A stretch of 64,000 nt of DNA from Phorcus lineatus (taxonomy: Eukaryota; Mollusca; Gastropoda; Trochida; Trochidae): contig OV121082.1 in NCBI GenBank assembly GCA_921293015.1, positions 21,369,748 to 21,433,747 on the forward strand, written 5' to 3'. The position numbers and the translations under genes were made by a program. Of the stretch, positions 62,687 through 64,000 are shown piece after piece. Below the pieces are notes generated by a model. It was given only the letters and a program-made list of their open reading frames with translations, searched no databases and was not told where the DNA came from. The number at the start of each line of letters is the position of its first letter. Position 1 is the stretch's first letter.

Positions 62687-63052
62687 GAATTTGAAAAAAA
62701 ACGTTAATTTATTCTATCCACCTCAAAACTATTTACCTTGCAATGAATCTAATAATTCTACCATCTACCATTCTACACTAGCCGTATGAAATTGGACACT
62801 GAGATGGAGAAAAGTATTTGATGTCGCTCATCTCTAAGCAGTCCTTTCAATTGTAGTGTGCAGTCAGCTAGGAATGCCAATCCCCTCTCTTGTTTGGCTG
62901 TGAACAACAAAGTGTGAGCTAAGTGTCAAGCAATTTTCCTCATCGACCATGCATTTTTCACATGTCTTTTCAGAGACTCGAAAGACAAATCGACGGAACA
63001 GTTTCTATCTAAGTAAATGGCAGTTTATTTCTGTGCTGACTTTTTTTAAGCT

Positions 63053-63070
63053 CCCCCCCCCCCCCCCCCC
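63053..63070. repeat. poly-C tract
   Basis: A run of about 18 C following AAGCT; its length is probably uncertain. Confidence 0.9.
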
Positions 63071-63223
63071 GCTTTGATGTCAACATGAAAGTGTGAGCTT
63101 ATGCGATGATAGACTGCACAATTTGATACTTTACAGGGAGTGGTGATTTGCGTGTTGAGCTAAACATGCTCATGGGTCACCAAAGCGGACGGGTCGAGGC
63201 TTGACCAAGTACGTCGTTCTTAA

Positions 63224-63691
63224 AGAGCCACTCCGCGAGTTGTTGGAGTCGTTTATGGAAAACTTAATCAATGGTGTTAATTGATCGCGAAGTATAAAAT
63301 GTTACCAAGAAGACACATTTTAAAGCTTATTGATTTTTACAGAGACAATACGAAGGTCGAACGTCGCAATTATGATCGAAAACCGGACAGTGGCGCGCGT
63401 CAAATAGTCAAACGTAATTTTGGAAACTTGTCTAAAACAGCCAGGAGGGCAGTTAGGAGTTGATTGCGTTTGTTAGGTAATATGACTAGTATCCATGTAT
63501 AGTGGATGTGATATCTACACCTCTGTGCATTTAAAAGGCTGTTCTAAGATTTAAATGGAAAACCAGTATTTGTCATATATATGTCTTTTGGACATGAAAT
63601 GTTAAGATGGTTTGATTTCATATCACCACATACGACATTACGGTTCGTATCAAAGGTAAATGATATGTTATGAAAATCACGGAGTGGCCCA
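63224..63691. mobile_element. TTAA-flanked MITE, copy 2
   Basis: A 468-bp copy of the element at 2460, same orientation, with ends AGAGCCACTCCGCG / CGGAGTGGCCCA and TTAA at 63220-63223 and 63692-63695. It has about 35 bp near 63320-63360 that copy 1 lacks. A 60-codon open frame inside it is not conserved in copy 1. Confidence 0.88.
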
Positions 63692-63839
63692 TTAAATCTA
63701 ATCTCTTTTGCTCACTATGCCTGCCTTTCAAAGTTTTCCCTTAACATAAGATTCCTTTCACCTTGATCTGTTCACTCTCTTCTGGATGCTTGTCATCCAC
63801 GTGTTAATGTATGTATACTACCGTGGGATATAGTCGTCA

Positions 63840-64000
63840 CCCTATCAAATTTCTTTCCGGTCTCCCTCATCCTTTCGATCGCTTTCCACCACTGGACTCG
63901 ATACCTTATCGTGGTGTGGTGGTTTGCGTGCTTCAGAGACCCTGAGAGCATGCTCCTGGTAGGGGCACCCACGCTGGACAGGTCGACGGGTAGAAGCCAG
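63840..64000 (+). other. Possible start of a dispersed repeat running off the window
   Basis: 'CCTTATCGTGGTGTGGTGGT', 'CGTGCTTCAGAGACCCTGAG', 'AGCATGCTCCTGGTAGGGGC' are GC-rich and read like the 5' region of an invertebrate non-LTR retrotransposon. Not enough is present to classify it. Confidence 0.3.

Noticed and set aside
63281..63463. 60-codon frame inside MITE copy 2 as a transposase fragment
   Set aside because: Not open in the copy at 2460 and shows no transposase motif.

Overview
The window is AT-rich eukaryotic DNA: widely spaced short exons with GT/AG introns, a Pol III snRNA gene, tRNA-derived SINEs and many small non-autonomous DNA transposons. It most likely comes from a marine gastropod mollusc of the abalone/limpet kind. 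That guess rests on the SINE family, whose 3' tail runs GCGGCGTTAAAC then AACTCACTCACT or AACTCACCTCACC, and on the JNK protein, which resembles protostome JNK (Drosophila basket) in its C-lobe. The species cannot be fixed from the sequence alone.

Two protein-coding genes are certain. On the + strand, eight exons from 10980 to 40553 encode a c-Jun N-terminal kinase from the equivalent of human JNK1 residue 85 (after the VAIK lysine region) to the stop codon; all splice phases join. The N-terminal exons were not found and probably lie left of the window. One intron is 24.2 kb long (11039-35273) and is filled with decayed tandem repeats, SINEs and MITEs. On the - strand, a 490-residue alpha/beta hydrolase of the isoprenylcysteine methylesterase-like (ICMEL) family runs from its ATG at 59231 to its stop at 52182 in six coding exons. 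It has a probable non-coding first exon near 60806-60870 at a YY1-like promoter motif. The two genes are convergent, with about 11.6 kb between their stop codons that holds both 3' UTRs, a 39-bp minisatellite and repeats. About 1 kb beyond the ICMEL promoter, also on the - strand, lies a U6 snRNA gene (61772-61877) with a TATA box and a PSE-like element.

Layout: 1-331, 25-bp minisatellite; 2080-3900, decayed tandem array with a TTAA-flanked MITE inserted; 4157-4322, truncated SINE; 4780-5420, 145-bp tandem; 6548-7285, 24-bp minisatellite; 8731-12301, SINEs and the first visible JNK exon; 15144-15590, hAT-type MITE; 16130-17900, decayed satellite; 18237-23631, small SINE fragments, a foldback element and tandem repeats; 27336-27650, SINE; 28741-29290, TIR element with three CRE-like sites; 32034-32585, second TTAA-flanked element; 35274-40553, main JNK exon cluster; 40554 to about 45.7 kb, 3' UTR and downstream DNA; 47-50 kb, hairpin element and SINEs; 52182-60870, ICMEL gene with two near-perfect hairpins in one intron; 61.4-64 kb, U6, a possible small exon, and the second copy of the first MITE family.

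The strongest observations are: the TTAA MITE family whose target can be checked against paralogous unfilled sites in the same tandem array; two hairpin-plus-TGACGTCA elements sitting one after the other in the ICMEL intron; a U6 gene whose 5' stem has covarying changes; intronic tandem copies of a 5' splice site; and a set of SINE copies with clean target-site duplications, including two cut down to 57-59 bp.
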